From NCBI GenBank assembly GCA_016707785.1, contig JADJGZ010000032.1, positions 1 through 64,000 of the forward strand: 64,000 bases of DNA, read 5' to 3'. The DNA comes from Bacteroidales bacterium. Lineage in GTDB: Bacteria > Bacteroidota > Bacteroidia > Bacteroidales > UBA4417. Positions 54,024 to 63,366 of this stretch are shown in pieces (position 1 is the stretch's first letter; the number at the start of each line of letters is the position of its first letter). The notes under the pieces are model-generated. The model was given only the letters and a program-made list of their open reading frames with translations, was not told where the DNA came from and did no database searches. Both the position numbers and the translations under genes were made by a program.

Positions 54024-54722
54024 ATGAAACAATTGATATTACTCTGCCTGGTAATTATATCCTGCACTTTAACTGCCCAGGAAGTCGTCTTCAGCAAAGA
54101 TGTGAAATCAGACACCCTACGGCCAACAAAAGGGCCTAATCTGAAGAAGTTTAGCCATCAATACCTTGGGATTTCGTTTCCAACTTATACGAATGAAGAA
54201 TTAAATTATACCCAGCCTTTTTCATCCATGGTTGTTGATTATGGAATCAGGTACAAACGTCGATTAAATAATACATTTGCGATGGGGATGGACCTTTCAG
54301 TGAATTGGGCTGGCTACCGGATTAAGCAGAAGGAAGGTAAATCCGTTCCTGATTCTGCAATCAATAAAAAGGAGAAATTCCAGGTAAACAGCCTTACGCC
54401 AGCGTTATATTTCCGCATTAATGTAGGTAGAAGAGGTAATGTTATTGGGAATTACCTTGATTTGGGGGCGTATGGAAGCCTGAATTGGAAAACAGCTCAC
54501 AAAACCACCAATAAAAATGAGAATGATGAAATGGTAAGGGTAAGCACCTCAAGGCTTTCATACATGGAGAACTACTCCTACGGTGTACTTGCCAGGATCG
54601 GAATCAATCGTTTAGCTATTTCAGCCAGGTATCGGTTAAGTGACCTATTCATAGCTTCTTCCGGGTTTCCTGAATTGCCCAGGCTTACAGCCGGTATAGA
54701 GTTCGGCTTATTCAAAAACTAA
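54024..54722 (+). CDS. Outer-membrane beta-barrel protein of unknown function
   Basis: 232 residues from the ATG at 54024, which begins a signal peptide (MKQLILLCLVIISCTLTAQ); the longer frame to 53946 has none. The mature part shows strands with aromatic girdles (YGIRYKRRLNNTFAMGMDLS, FRINVGRRGNVIGNYLDLG, YGVLARIGINRLAISARYRL) and ends in EFGLFKN. It may be a small porin-like barrel. No specific family recognised. Confidence 0.75.
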   Translation: MKQLILLCLVIISCTLTAQEVVFSKDVKSDTLRPTKGPNLKKFSHQYLGISFPTYTNEELNYTQPFSSMVVDYGIRYKRRLNNTFAMGMDLSVNWAGYRIKQKEGKSVPDSAINKKEKFQVNSLTPALYFRINVGRRGNVIGNYLDLGAYGSLNWKTAHKTTNKNENDEMVRVSTSRLSYMENYSYGVLARIGINRLAISARYRLSDLFIASSGFPELPRLTAGIEFGLFKN

Positions 54723-54823
54723 CAGACTGTCTCAAATTCAAGTTGGCCTCTTTAATTTTAAATTTTTCATCTTCTTTTCGGTCAACTGCTTACACATATG
54801 GATTCAGGATTAACACTGATTCA

Positions 54824-55107
54824 ATCTTGTAACCCCAGCCTTCAGGCTGGGGTTTGTCAATACCAAGTAAAAGCGGCCTTTAGGCCTGACTTATGGAATG
54901 AAAGGAATTAATCAACCTGTTATGAATACATTTACCTTCTTAATGGTTGTTGTTCTTGAATGAAATTTCGGGTATTGTTTCAATGAATATTGCAAGAACA
55001 AAAAGGAAACAATTTTTCTGCTCAACTTCAAACCAATCGGTCAGGCCTAAAGGCCACGGTTTTTGTTGAGCAGCATGTCCCCAGCCTAAAGGCTGGGGTT
55101 ACAAGAT
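54824..55107. repeat. Nested inverted-repeat element (REPIN- or MITE-like)
   Basis: The outer ends are a perfect 17-bp inverted repeat, ATCTTGTAACCCCAGCC (54824-54840) and GGCTGGGGTTACAAGAT (55091-55107). Inside are 16-bp perfect inverted arms, GGCCTTTAGGCCTGAC (54875-54890) and GTCAGGCCTAAAGGCC (55040-55055). Each end also holds its own palindrome: AACCCCAGCC/GGCTGGGGTT at the left and CCCCAGCC/GGCTGGGG at the right. The 150-bp centre has no gene. The plan resembles paired REP palindromes (REPIN) or a miniature inverted-repeat element. I saw no flanking target duplication. Confidence 0.88.
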
Positions 55108-55235
55108 GTATATATTTATTTATCCACTACAACTTTCAAAAATTAATTCAGGATAGCTCTGGAATTTAACCTTGTAAAAGGATGCATCCACCTCCTGATA
55201 TTTTTATGTTTGAATAAAAACATACTAGATAATTT

Positions 55236-55274
55236 AAAAAAAGGAGGCTGTCTCAAAACTTTTGAGACAGCCTC
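55236..55274 (-). terminator. Intrinsic terminator after the DUF5689 lipoprotein gene
   Basis: GAGGCTGTCTCAAAA (55244-55258) and TTTTGAGACAGCCTC (55260-55274) form a perfect 15-bp stem. On the minus strand the stem is followed by CTTTTTTT. It lies 24 bp after the stop codon at 55299. Confidence 0.9.
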
Positions 55275-55298
55275 TATTAGAATGATTCAGTTTTTTCC

Positions 55299-56567
55299 TT
55301 ATTCAGTAACCTTAATGTTCTTCACTTCCCAGGTTGCTGATTCAGTATCAGAACACAGATATTTGAAAGCAATTCTCACATTGGCCTGACCTAAATAAGC
55401 TGATGGGATAATTACATCACCTGAGTTTATGAAAGTCCAGCTGTTTCCTGCCGGATAAGTAGGAACGGTAAGTTGTTCCCAGGTAGCAGTTGAAGGTTCA
55501 CCAGCTGAATAGTTTTTAGAGATCCAAACAGTATGATTAGTGGAAACATTGGCCACATTGCCTTTATTGATGGCATGTGAGAATTTTAACATAGCCGTTG
55601 GAGCAGCAGTGAGGTTGATAGCAGGTGAAATAAGCCAGTCTTCATTCTGATGGCTTGCGCCTGTAGCGAATCCTGACATTGTAGCACCATAGCTGGCATC
55701 ATATTTCCATGCCTGGGTACCAACAAGGCTAATGGTAGTGAATCCGCCTAAGCTTGCACCAAAGGTTTCTGAGAAGAAAGTCTGGGTGTTCTTAAACCCG
55801 ATAATGTCATTGGTGTCGCGAATGGTGAGTTGGTATGTTGAGCCAAAAACACTGAGGATGCCCTGTATGGTGCCGCTTCCGGAAGGTACTGAAAGACTGG
55901 CGAAATTGGCAAAATTGCTGGTGCGTACAATGAAAACATCAGCATCAGGACCACCTTCTAAACCATGTTCACCATATCCATCTGTAGGAGCCCAGGTGTC
56001 ACCGGCATCGGTAAAAGCAACATTCTCAAGCCTCACCAGCTTGTTCACCATACTGATGTCGAGATCTGTTGCGTCAACAACAAGTGGAACCGGTGCATTT
56101 CCGGGAAGACTATCTAGGAATAAATGGTTTTTCATCAATGTAGCAGGAAGTCTTCCTATCTTATTTTGATAAATATACCCCAATTGTGGAAGTTCATTAT
56201 ACTTCCCAATGTACATTCCGAAACACTTCACAAAAACACGTTGTCCAATTCTGTAGTCAGCATAAAGTGAGGTCTGGTCTACATCTATTTCTATCCCTGC
56301 GGTCTCATCCTGGATAACGATCTTCTTATAAAGGTTACCGGATTCATCATTGGCAGTTACGATACCGGAAATGATAATTGTGTCATTAATGGAATCAAGT
56401 GTGCCCGGGTGGCTGATCAGTAATTCTGCTATGGTTGAATTAGCTTTGAAATTAACTTTTGGGATATTGATGGGGGGTTCATCAAATTCACCTTTAACAC
56501 AAGCAGTAAATGAGAAAGCGATTGCTGACAAGAAGAACAAAGCGCTTAAAATCTTTCTTTTATTCAT
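55299..56567 (-). CDS. DUF5689-type exported lipoprotein with choice-of-anchor-J domain
   Basis: 422 residues. A signal peptide ends in the lipobox SFTAC (Cys22). Residues about 40-255 match my recollection of DUF5689, an OB-fold-like unit (ISGIVTANDESGNLYKKIVI, YRIGQRVFVKCFGMYIGKY, QGILSVFGSTYQLTIRDTND). The C-terminal 160 residues are a jelly-roll (choice-of-anchor J) domain: FSETFGASLGGFTTI, NEDWLISPAINLTAAPTAML, ESATWEVKNIKV. The gene lies 55 bp after a TonB-receptor gene on the same strand and is probably its surface partner. A bound ligand cannot be deduced. Confidence 0.85.
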   Translation of the reverse strand: MNKRKILSALFFLSAIAFSFTACVKGEFDEPPINIPKVNFKANSTIAELLISHPGTLDSINDTIIISGIVTANDESGNLYKKIVIQDETAGIEIDVDQTSLYADYRIGQRVFVKCFGMYIGKYNELPQLGYIYQNKIGRLPATLMKNHLFLDSLPGNAPVPLVVDATDLDISMVNKLVRLENVAFTDAGDTWAPTDGYGEHGLEGGPDADVFIVRTSNFANFASLSVPSGSGTIQGILSVFGSTYQLTIRDTNDIIGFKNTQTFFSETFGASLGGFTTISLVGTQAWKYDASYGATMSGFATGASHQNEDWLISPAINLTAAPTAMLKFSHAINKGNVANVSTNHTVWISKNYSAGEPSTATWEQLTVPTYPAGNSWTFINSGDVIIPSAYLGQANVRIAFKYLCSDTESATWEVKNIKVTE

Positions 56568-56622
56568 GGTTAACTATATTATCGATTAAAATTGGTTTGA
56601 CTGATTGAAATGTATGATCTGA

Positions 56623-59337
56623 TTAGAACCTGAAACCTACGTTGACGAAGTAGGTACGTCCAAATGCATAGTAGAATTTGGGCGGGAATTTATTTGGATT
56701 ATCAACTTGTGTACCGGTTGTATTGAAATCAATTCGGTTCTGTTCATATCCTCCGCTGATAAGATCCTGGTTGTTAAGGATATTGCTCACACTGAAGTTG
56801 ATGTTGATGAAATAAGTGTTAATGCGAATCGATTTTCCAATAGATGCATCAAGTGTTAATCCACCATCCAACTGTGTTTGTTCCGTAATCACATCAATCT
56901 TGGCATCACCGGGGCCCAGCATAGCGATTGCTTTTGGAGTGCGGCGTTGCGGATTGAAATCCAGCCAGATCTTATCATAATAATTTGCATTCACATCAAC
57001 GAACCAGTAATTCTTATTAAACCTTAAACCCAGGCTACTGGCAATCTGTGGACTTCCTCCCACATAAAAATTCTTGATATAAATAGTTTCGGTTGTATCG
57101 GGGAGCGAACCATTATCATAGGAACGGGTGCCTGTTGGACGATTGGTATACCTGTAATTACCGAAAGCCAGAACACCTACAACCTTTAATGTGCTGTGCA
57201 CCTTCACTTCTGCACCGAATTCAATGCCCTGGTGAACCTTGTTTTCATTGGTGAGTGACATATTTACAAATGTCTTCAGGTCATCATCATAAAAACGCAA
57301 TAGTTCACTGTATCCCTTAAACATCGTTTCATAAACTGTGATACGACCATTAAAGTTGGGATATCTTACCACATAGGAAATGTCTCCTGACATAATATTG
57401 AAATCAGTCATCCCAGGGGTAAGTTTTGCGGAAGTTCTTGGAGAAATATAGGCATCCCTGAGAAGGGGAGGACGATTGATATAGGCAGCATTAGCAGTGA
57501 TATAATGCCTTCCACTGATCTTGTATGTGCCACCAACCTTGAAGGTATAGTTAATACTCGAATTGACTGAAGATTTCTGATAGGAATTCTCAGGGTCACG
57601 GCCATTCTTCATGTTACCGTATCTCCAATACTGGTTGCCGGAAACAGATCCACCAATGTAAACATCATATTTTGGGAAAGTGAATTGTTCAAGCACCCAA
57701 AGTTTAAGGTTATTGGAAAGAAGCTCATAGTTGTAGCCGAATTTGTCACCTTCATAGATAACACGGTTCGGATTATTCAGGTCATTCTGGAGTTTAACGG
57801 TATCAGCTTTGAAATCTCTTTGTGAGAACTGATCAATATCTACCCAAAAAGTGCCGCCAAGCATGTCATCCATTTCTTTATAATGGGTGCCTTTATAGTG
57901 TGAAATTTCAACACCGCCGCTAAGATTGCTGTTTTCACCGGTAGCATGGTTCAACCGGCTACTGATATTCCACTGATTGGTTTGATTAACGTTGTTTTCT
58001 ACAATATATAAAGCCTGTTTATCCTCTAAATTAGCCAGGTAATTGGCCTGGTAGAGGGCATCCCAGTTCAGCTGACGGGTATTAACATTGGTAAGCCAGT
58101 CGTCGGCAATAGCACCACTGATAATGGGATCGACCGGAATTTTGTAATCCACCTGGTAATTTGGAAGATACCTGTAATAATCTGGTCTTGGATCCCTGGC
58201 GTTGAACCAGTTCAGTGAAGTGGTTCCGGTTGTCCCAAAGGTATAGGCTACTGAATTGGTAAGTGTTGTTTTTTCTGCAAGCTTCCAGTAATGACTGAGA
58301 ATGATCATAGGTTCATTGTTTTGCCTTACCCGGGCATTCCTTTTTTCACCATTCTGGTACCCCCAGTTTGAATTGTAATAATTATTGTCAACAAGGTCAT
58401 ATACTTCCTGCACTGAAGCCGAACTCATTCCCCGGCGGGTAGGAGAGGCATAGGCAGTCAGGGCAATACTATGGTTTGAATTGATCTTCTTTTCAGCACC
58501 AAGGAAATAAGCATATCCATCATAAAAAGTACCTTCGATAAACCCTTCATTTCCCCATCTTTTTGATCCGGTGAAAGTGAATGCCCAGTTATTTTCCATC
58601 AACCCTGTCGAATAAGTCAGCATGAGCCTGTTGGTATAGGTCCTGTTTGACAAGGCGTAGGATAACTTGGTTTGCTTACGTTGTTTGGAAGCCCGGGTTA
58701 TGAAATTGGTAGCACCACCAAGTGAGCCAATGGAGAACTTACCAGGTTCAATCCCGTTCAGATATTCACGATTCCTGAAGGCATCGTTCAAGCCACCCCA
58801 TTCACCGTAAACAGCTCTTCCGGATTCTCCGTCATTAACCGGAACTCCTTCAATATAAACGTTATCATACTCCGAGTCATAACCCCGGGACCTGAAGAAC
58901 ATAGAACTAAAGGTGTAGGAAGATACACTCGTGAAAACATCACCTGTTGAGTGCAACAAGCCGGAAACAGCCTGATCCTTGTCATCACTTTCACCACTCA
59001 GTGTGATTTCAGTCATGCCGGATTCAGCATGTGTTAGACTAGGTTTTAGCTGTATCTTTCCAAGATCAGCTGAACCCTTGCTGGCATCAACTTCCATTGA
59101 TAGCCTTTCATATCCGTCAATGGTAATCAGAAGGGTATAAACCCCTTTCTGGACATCATTGATTTTAAACTGACCTTCCGAGCCTGTATAAACAACCTTG
59201 GAGGCAGCTTCCACCTTGGCCTGGGCGACAGCAGTGCCGGATAATGCATCTGTAACCACTCCTGATAGACTAACCTGCGACCATGCAGGAGAACTCAGGA
59301 TAAGAGTGGCAATTAATAAAGAGAAAAGAAATTTCAT
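56623..59337 (-). CDS. TonB-dependent outer-membrane receptor
   Basis: 904 residues from the ATG at 59337, where a signal peptide begins (KFLFSLLIATLILSSPAWSQ). Residues 22-105 are a carboxypeptidase-regulatory-like domain (LSGVVTDALSGTAVAQAKVE). A plug domain follows at about 110-230 (DSEYDNVYIEGVPVNDGESG, GSLGGATNFITRASK). The remainder is a 22-strand barrel that ends FGRTYFVNVGFRF with the terminal Phe typical of BamA substrates. It is not a classic SusC (no SusC-type TonB box was seen) and its partner is the DUF5689 lipoprotein. Substrate unknown; the divergent endonuclease-like gene suggests nucleic acid or a phosphoester. Confidence 0.93.
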   Translation of the reverse strand: MKFLFSLLIATLILSSPAWSQVSLSGVVTDALSGTAVAQAKVEAASKVVYTGSEGQFKINDVQKGVYTLLITIDGYERLSMEVDASKGSADLGKIQLKPSLTHAESGMTEITLSGESDDKDQAVSGLLHSTGDVFTSVSSYTFSSMFFRSRGYDSEYDNVYIEGVPVNDGESGRAVYGEWGGLNDAFRNREYLNGIEPGKFSIGSLGGATNFITRASKQRKQTKLSYALSNRTYTNRLMLTYSTGLMENNWAFTFTGSKRWGNEGFIEGTFYDGYAYFLGAEKKINSNHSIALTAYASPTRRGMSSASVQEVYDLVDNNYYNSNWGYQNGEKRNARVRQNNEPMIILSHYWKLAEKTTLTNSVAYTFGTTGTTSLNWFNARDPRPDYYRYLPNYQVDYKIPVDPIISGAIADDWLTNVNTRQLNWDALYQANYLANLEDKQALYIVENNVNQTNQWNISSRLNHATGENSNLSGGVEISHYKGTHYKEMDDMLGGTFWVDIDQFSQRDFKADTVKLQNDLNNPNRVIYEGDKFGYNYELLSNNLKLWVLEQFTFPKYDVYIGGSVSGNQYWRYGNMKNGRDPENSYQKSSVNSSINYTFKVGGTYKISGRHYITANAAYINRPPLLRDAYISPRTSAKLTPGMTDFNIMSGDISYVVRYPNFNGRITVYETMFKGYSELLRFYDDDLKTFVNMSLTNENKVHQGIEFGAEVKVHSTLKVVGVLAFGNYRYTNRPTGTRSYDNGSLPDTTETIYIKNFYVGGSPQIASSLGLRFNKNYWFVDVNANYYDKIWLDFNPQRRTPKAIAMLGPGDAKIDVITEQTQLDGGLTLDASIGKSIRINTYFININFSVSNILNNQDLISGGYEQNRIDFNTTGTQVDNPNKFPPKFYYAFGRTYFVNVGFRF

Positions 59338-59518
59338 AAAGGTTTGATTAGACCTGTTGTTGGGTTTATAAGTAATTGATTTGAGCCTTTTTGATGAGGG
59401 AGTGCAAAAGAACAAAAAATATCATTTACCACACCTTTTTAATCGAATTAATTGCTGATTTTTACAACCGTTAAATTAGGTTTTATTAGCATCCGATTTT
59501 CCCTTCCTAAAAAACCTC

Positions 59519-59526
59519 TACATTTG
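59519..59526 (+). promoter_or_regulatory. Candidate -7 box of the secreted endonuclease-like gene
   Basis: TACATTTG matches TAnnTTTG, 31 bp before the ATG at 59558. No clear -33 element at 19-21 bp spacing. Confidence 0.4.
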
Positions 59527-59557
59527 TTTTTTCTTACAGTAACTCATCCCAAATACT

Positions 59558-60586
59558 ATGTCCGTTGTTCGCACTTTTATCCTGATTTTCATCTTGGTTG
59601 TGATGAATATCTTTTCAGCCTATTCCCAGAAACAAGCCAAAGCTATCTGTATCGCATTTTATAATGTGGAGAATCTCTTTGATACCATCGATGATCCTTC
59701 CACAAATGATGTTGAATATACTCCTGCCGGTGGCAATTTATGGACATGGGATCGATACCAGGAGAAACTATCGCATATGTCCTATGTAATCAATCAGATA
59801 GGGGAAGAAGTTTTAAAAGGCGGGCCTACGCTTATCGGGTTATCAGAAGTCGAAAACCGGGGTGTTCTTGAAGACCTGATAAAAACCGATGCACTCAAAA
59901 ATTCAGGATATGTGGTGGCTCATTTTGATTCACCGGATCGGAGAGGGGTTGATGTAGGATTATTATACAAAAAGAAGGATTTCGAATTGATTCATGCTGC
60001 ATCAGTTCGCATGGTTATGCCTGGACAACCTGATTTCAAAACAAGGGATCAACTGGTCGTAACCGGATTGATTGACAATGATACGATTAGTGTACTAGTG
60101 AATCACTGGCCTTCGAGAGGTAATGATGAACCTTACCGGTTAGCTGCTGCTGCTGCATCCAGGGAAATCGCTGATTCATTATATCAAAGGAATAAAAACG
60201 CAATGATACTCATCATGGGTGACCTTAATGATGATCCTGTAGATCCATCAGTTTCTACTATTCTGGGTGCTGAAGGAAGGCTTAATAAGGTGAAACCCGG
60301 TGGATTGTTTAATCCGATGTGGAAGATGTTTAAAGATGGAATCGGATCCCTTGCATACAAGGATTCATGGAACCTTTTTGATCAGATTATCTTGTCGGAA
60401 CCACTGGTCAGGGAAAAGACCGATAGCTGGAAACTTTACAAAACCAGGGTCTTTAATAAACCATTCCTGATCCAGAAGGATGGCCAATATGCCGGATACC
60501 CTCTGCGTACATTTGCCGGAGGCGCTTACACTGCAGGATATAGCGACCATTTACCTGTATATGTTATCCTTGTTAAGGAAAAATAA
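59558..60586 (+). CDS. Secreted endonuclease/exonuclease/phosphatase-family protein
   Basis: 342 residues. Signal peptide (RTFILIFILVVMNIFSAYSQ). The EEP-fold motifs are present: FYNVENLFD (metal Asn/Glu region), IGLSEVENR with the metal Glu, LVNHWPSRG with the catalytic His, ILIMGDLNDDP with Asp/Asn, and YSDHLPVYV with the terminal Asp-His pair. Members cut nucleic acids, phospholipids or inositol phosphates. Exported Bacteroidota members like this one often lie with TonB receptors and DUF5689 proteins, as here (divergent, 220 bp apart). Nuclease activity is likely but not proven by the sequence. Confidence 0.92.
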   Translation: MSVVRTFILIFILVVMNIFSAYSQKQAKAICIAFYNVENLFDTIDDPSTNDVEYTPAGGNLWTWDRYQEKLSHMSYVINQIGEEVLKGGPTLIGLSEVENRGVLEDLIKTDALKNSGYVVAHFDSPDRRGVDVGLLYKKKDFELIHAASVRMVMPGQPDFKTRDQLVVTGLIDNDTISVLVNHWPSRGNDEPYRLAAAAASREIADSLYQRNKNAMILIMGDLNDDPVDPSVSTILGAEGRLNKVKPGGLFNPMWKMFKDGIGSLAYKDSWNLFDQIILSEPLVREKTDSWKLYKTRVFNKPFLIQKDGQYAGYPLRTFAGGAYTAGYSDHLPVYVILVKEK

Positions 60587-60701
60587 ATTTCAGCACCACA
60601 CAAGTCTATCATAGGAAAGCCGTTAATGTGGAATAGGTTCCGCATTGAATGTTCAATCATGAATAAATATTTCCTATTTTCGCTCCTCAAAATCTGTCCC
60701 T

Positions 60702-61427
60702 GTGTCTGATAGCCTTGTTATCATCCCAACCTACAACGAAAAAGAGAACATCCGGAAAATGATCCAGAAGGTGTTTTCTCTATCCAGAGATTTTCACCTG
60801 CTGATTGTTGAAGATAATTCACCTGACGGTACCGGGGACATTATCCGTTCCATGCTTCCTGATTATGAAGGACGTTTATTCATGCTTGAAAGAAAAGGGA
60901 AACTTGGTTTAGGTACTGCCTATATTGCAGGTTTCAAATGGGCTTTGGAACGGAATTATGAGTACATTTTTGAAATGGATTGCGATTTTTCACATAACCC
61001 TGAAGACCTTATAAGGCTCTATAATGCTTGCGCTACGGAAGGTGCCGACCTGGCGATAGGCTCACGCTATATTAAAGGGGTTAATGTTGTCAACTGGCCA
61101 CTTGGAAGGGTGCTGATGTCCTATGGGGCCTCCATCTATGTTGATTTCATTACCGGGTTGCCTGTGAAGGATACTACAGCAGGATTCAAATGCTATCGTC
61201 GGAAAGTACTCAATACCATTGATCTGGATAAAATTCGATTTATGGGTTATGCCTTCCAGATTGAAATGAAATATACCACCTGGAAACTGGGGTTTAAAAT
61301 CATCGAAGTGCCCATCATTTTTACTGATCGCACAGAAGGTACCTCGAAAATGAGCTCTAAGATTTTTAAAGAAGCCTTTTTCGGAGTGATCAGCCTCAGG
61401 TTTAAAAGAATAAGCCCCAGGGTTTGA
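60702..61427 (+). CDS. Polyprenol (dolichol-phosphate-mannose-like) glycosyltransferase, GT2
   Basis: 241 residues. A GT-A fold family 2 enzyme transferring a hexose from a nucleotide sugar to a lipid phosphate, like dolichol-phosphate mannose synthase. VIIPTYNEKENI is near the N-terminus, VEDNSPDGTG follows, and the metal-binding DxD is in EMDCDFSHNPED. KCYRRKVL and FTDRTEGTSKMS are typical of the DPM1 branch. There are no membrane segments, unlike the longer forms. The start is GTG at 60702; there is no ATG close enough to keep the family N-terminus. Confidence 0.92.
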   Translation: MSDSLVIIPTYNEKENIRKMIQKVFSLSRDFHLLIVEDNSPDGTGDIIRSMLPDYEGRLFMLERKGKLGLGTAYIAGFKWALERNYEYIFEMDCDFSHNPEDLIRLYNACATEGADLAIGSRYIKGVNVVNWPLGRVLMSYGASIYVDFITGLPVKDTTAGFKCYRRKVLNTIDLDKIRFMGYAFQIEMKYTTWKLGFKIIEVPIIFTDRTEGTSKMSSKIFKEAFFGVISLRFKRISPRV

Positions 61428-61471
61428 TAGTCTTATAATCCTCAATATTTCTTTTCCCCTTCTTCATGCAG

Positions 61472-61504
61472 TTTGGCAATTGTTAAGGCAACGTTTTATC
61501 TTTG
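61472..61504 (+). promoter_or_regulatory. Housekeeping promoter of pyrC
   Basis: TTTG at 61472-61475 and TATCTTTG at 61497-61504, 21 bp apart, match the Bacteroidota -33 and -7 elements. The leader to the ATG at 61523 is about 12-15 nt. Confidence 0.6.
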
Positions 61505-61522
61505 TCCTGATAATCGCTAAGT

Positions 61523-62863
61523 ATGAAAACAACGGTAATTTCAAATGCCCGGATTCTAAACGAGAATAAGATATTCGAAGGGGCAATCCTTATTGAAAAT
61601 GGTTTAATTGTCCAGGTTGGAATTGCAAAGGATGCCTTTCCCCCGGATGCCGAAGTAATTGATGCCGGCGGTAAATTACTGATACCCGGAGTTATTGATT
61701 GTCATGTTCATTTCCGGGAACCGGGACTCACACATAAAGCCGACCTTGAAACAGAATCAAGAGCTGCAGTGGCTGGTGGGACAACCACATTCTTCGAAAT
61801 GCCAAACACCCAGCCTCAAACAACTACCCTGGAATTCCTGGAAGATAAATATAGATTAGCCGCCGGAAAATCGCTGGCTAATTATTCCTTCTTCCTTGGG
61901 GCATCCAATGATAACCTGGATGAAATCCTGAAAGCAGATCCTAAAAATGTATGTGGTGTGAAATTGTTCTTTGGCGCTTCCACTGGAAATATGCTGGTTG
62001 ACAGGATGGAAAGCATTGAAAAGATATTTCAGTATTCACCTGTCCCGGTTGCTGCCCATTGCGAGGATGAAAAGATTATCCGGAACAACACTAAACAGAT
62101 GCAGGAGATTTATGGAGATGACATCCCTGTAGAGAAACATTCCTGGATTCGAAATCAGGAAGCCTGCTACAGGTCTACAGAACTGGCGATAGGACTTGCA
62201 AAGAAATATGGTACCCGTCTGCATATTACACATTTGTCTACAGAAGCTGAACTGGATTTACTGGATAAACTTACTCCACTTCAAAGTAAAAGGATCACCT
62301 CAGAAGTATGTGTGCACTATTTATGGTTTTCGGATGAGGACTATGAAAGATTAGGAACCCTGATCAAAGTGAATCCTGCCATAAAATCAAAAAAGGACCA
62401 GGAAGGATTATTGCGCGGGCTGATCGGGGGGAAAGTGGATATTGTTGCTACTGACCATGCTCCGCATCTGTTGAGTGAGAAAAAGAACCCTTATTCAAAG
62501 GCCCCATCCGGCACTCCGTTAGTGCAGCATTCACTGATGATCATGCTTGAACTGGTGAAAAGAGGCAAAATAAGCCTTGAAATGATGGTGGAAAAAATGT
62601 GTCATGCTCCGGCTATATGCTATGGAATCGAAAAACGGGGATTTATCCGACCGGGCTATCATGCAGATTTGGTTCTCATTGATTTAGAAAGTACATTCAC
62701 GGTAGATAAGTCCAATATATTTTCGAAATGCGGATGGTCCGCATTCGAAGGGGAAACCTTTCATTCAAAAATTACCCATACATTTGTCAATGGCAACCTT
62801 GTTTATAAAGAAGGAATTTTCAATGAAGAAATTAAGGGTCAAAGAGTTACATTTAACAGATAA
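61523..62863 (+). CDS. pyrC: Dihydroorotase
   Basis: 446 residues. A zinc amidohydrolase closing carbamoyl-aspartate to dihydroorotate in pyrimidine synthesis. Metal ligands: His61 and His63 in DCHVHFREPG, the carboxylated Lys147 in GVKLFFGASTGN, His179 in AAHCED, His237 in HITHLST and Asp311 in ATDHAPH. MPNTQP is also conserved. The length fits the long dihydroorotase class. It lies 12 bp before the small lipoprotein gene and has its own promoter. Confidence 0.96.
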   Translation: MKTTVISNARILNENKIFEGAILIENGLIVQVGIAKDAFPPDAEVIDAGGKLLIPGVIDCHVHFREPGLTHKADLETESRAAVAGGTTTFFEMPNTQPQTTTLEFLEDKYRLAAGKSLANYSFFLGASNDNLDEILKADPKNVCGVKLFFGASTGNMLVDRMESIEKIFQYSPVPVAAHCEDEKIIRNNTKQMQEIYGDDIPVEKHSWIRNQEACYRSTELAIGLAKKYGTRLHITHLSTEAELDLLDKLTPLQSKRITSEVCVHYLWFSDEDYERLGTLIKVNPAIKSKKDQEGLLRGLIGGKVDIVATDHAPHLLSEKKNPYSKAPSGTPLVQHSLMIMLELVKRGKISLEMMVEKMCHAPAICYGIEKRGFIRPGYHADLVLIDLESTFTVDKSNIFSKCGWSAFEGETFHSKITHTFVNGNLVYKEGIFNEEIKGQRVTFNR

Positions 62864-62875
62864 TACATTCTGAAG

Positions 62876-63325
62876 ATGAAAAAGTATTCCCTTGGCATAT
62901 TACTCCTGATCACTTTCATGGCTTGCGGCCCCAGGAAAGTGATTGAATCTACCTATAAAAACGGAAACCCTAAGGTGATAAAATACTATGAAAAGGTGGA
63001 TGGTAAAGATCAGCTGGTGAAGGAAGTAGTGTTCTATGAAAATAAGAACAGGAAAATGGAAGGTTCCTATTCAGGGGAGAAACGTTCCGGCACCTGGACT
63101 GCCTGGTATGAAAATGGGAAAGTCTGGAGTGAAGGAAGTTATCTGGATGGGAAGAGAAATGGACCGGGTATGGTATATCATGAAAATGGGAAGAAATATA
63201 TTGAAAGTGTTTATGCCAATGATGAAAAGACTGGCAAATGGCGATTCTATGATACGGCAGGAAATGTGATTAAGGAGGTTAATTTTGACCTGATGAAAGC
63301 CGATTCTATTGCCGGGAAAAAATAG
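62876..63325 (+). CDS. MORN-repeat (YwqK-like) lipoprotein
   Basis: 149 residues. Lipobox FMAC gives Cys17 as the lipid-modified residue. The mature part has four or so MORN-type units (YENKNRKMEGSYSGEKRSGTW, split as ENKNRKMEGSYS; WYENGKVWSEGSY; YHENGKKYIESVY; WRFYDTAGNVIKEV), the pattern of the YwqK antitoxin-like family. Here it is an envelope protein, so a toxin-antitoxin role is unlikely. It probably shares the pyrC transcript. Confidence 0.85.
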   Translation: MKKYSLGILLLITFMACGPRKVIESTYKNGNPKVIKYYEKVDGKDQLVKEVVFYENKNRKMEGSYSGEKRSGTWTAWYENGKVWSEGSYLDGKRNGPGMVYHENGKKYIESVYANDEKTGKWRFYDTAGNVIKEVNFDLMKADSIAGKK

Positions 63326-63334
63326 CTAGAAGGG

Positions 63335-63366
63335 GTGCCAAGGTGCCAAAGTGCCAAAGTGCCAAA
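63335..63366 (+). repeat. Four tandem 8-bp units
   Basis: GTGCCAAG followed by three copies of GTGCCAAA, then a degenerate run of AAAGTG/AATGCAAAGTG words to about 63400. Slipped-strand origin is likely. Confidence 0.85.

Larger units (their letters stand above)
54723..55298. other. Intergenic region holding the nested inverted repeat and a terminator
   Basis: About 576 bp between convergent genes. No gene is seen. The nested element at 54824-55107 and the terminator at 55236-55274 are described separately. Confidence 0.6.

Noticed and set aside
54723..55298. Possible CRISPR array
   Set aside because: The repeats are inverted, not direct, and there are no regular spacers.
62876..63325. Toxin-antitoxin locus (YwqK-like antitoxin)
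   Set aside because: The protein has a lipobox and no toxin gene is adjacent.
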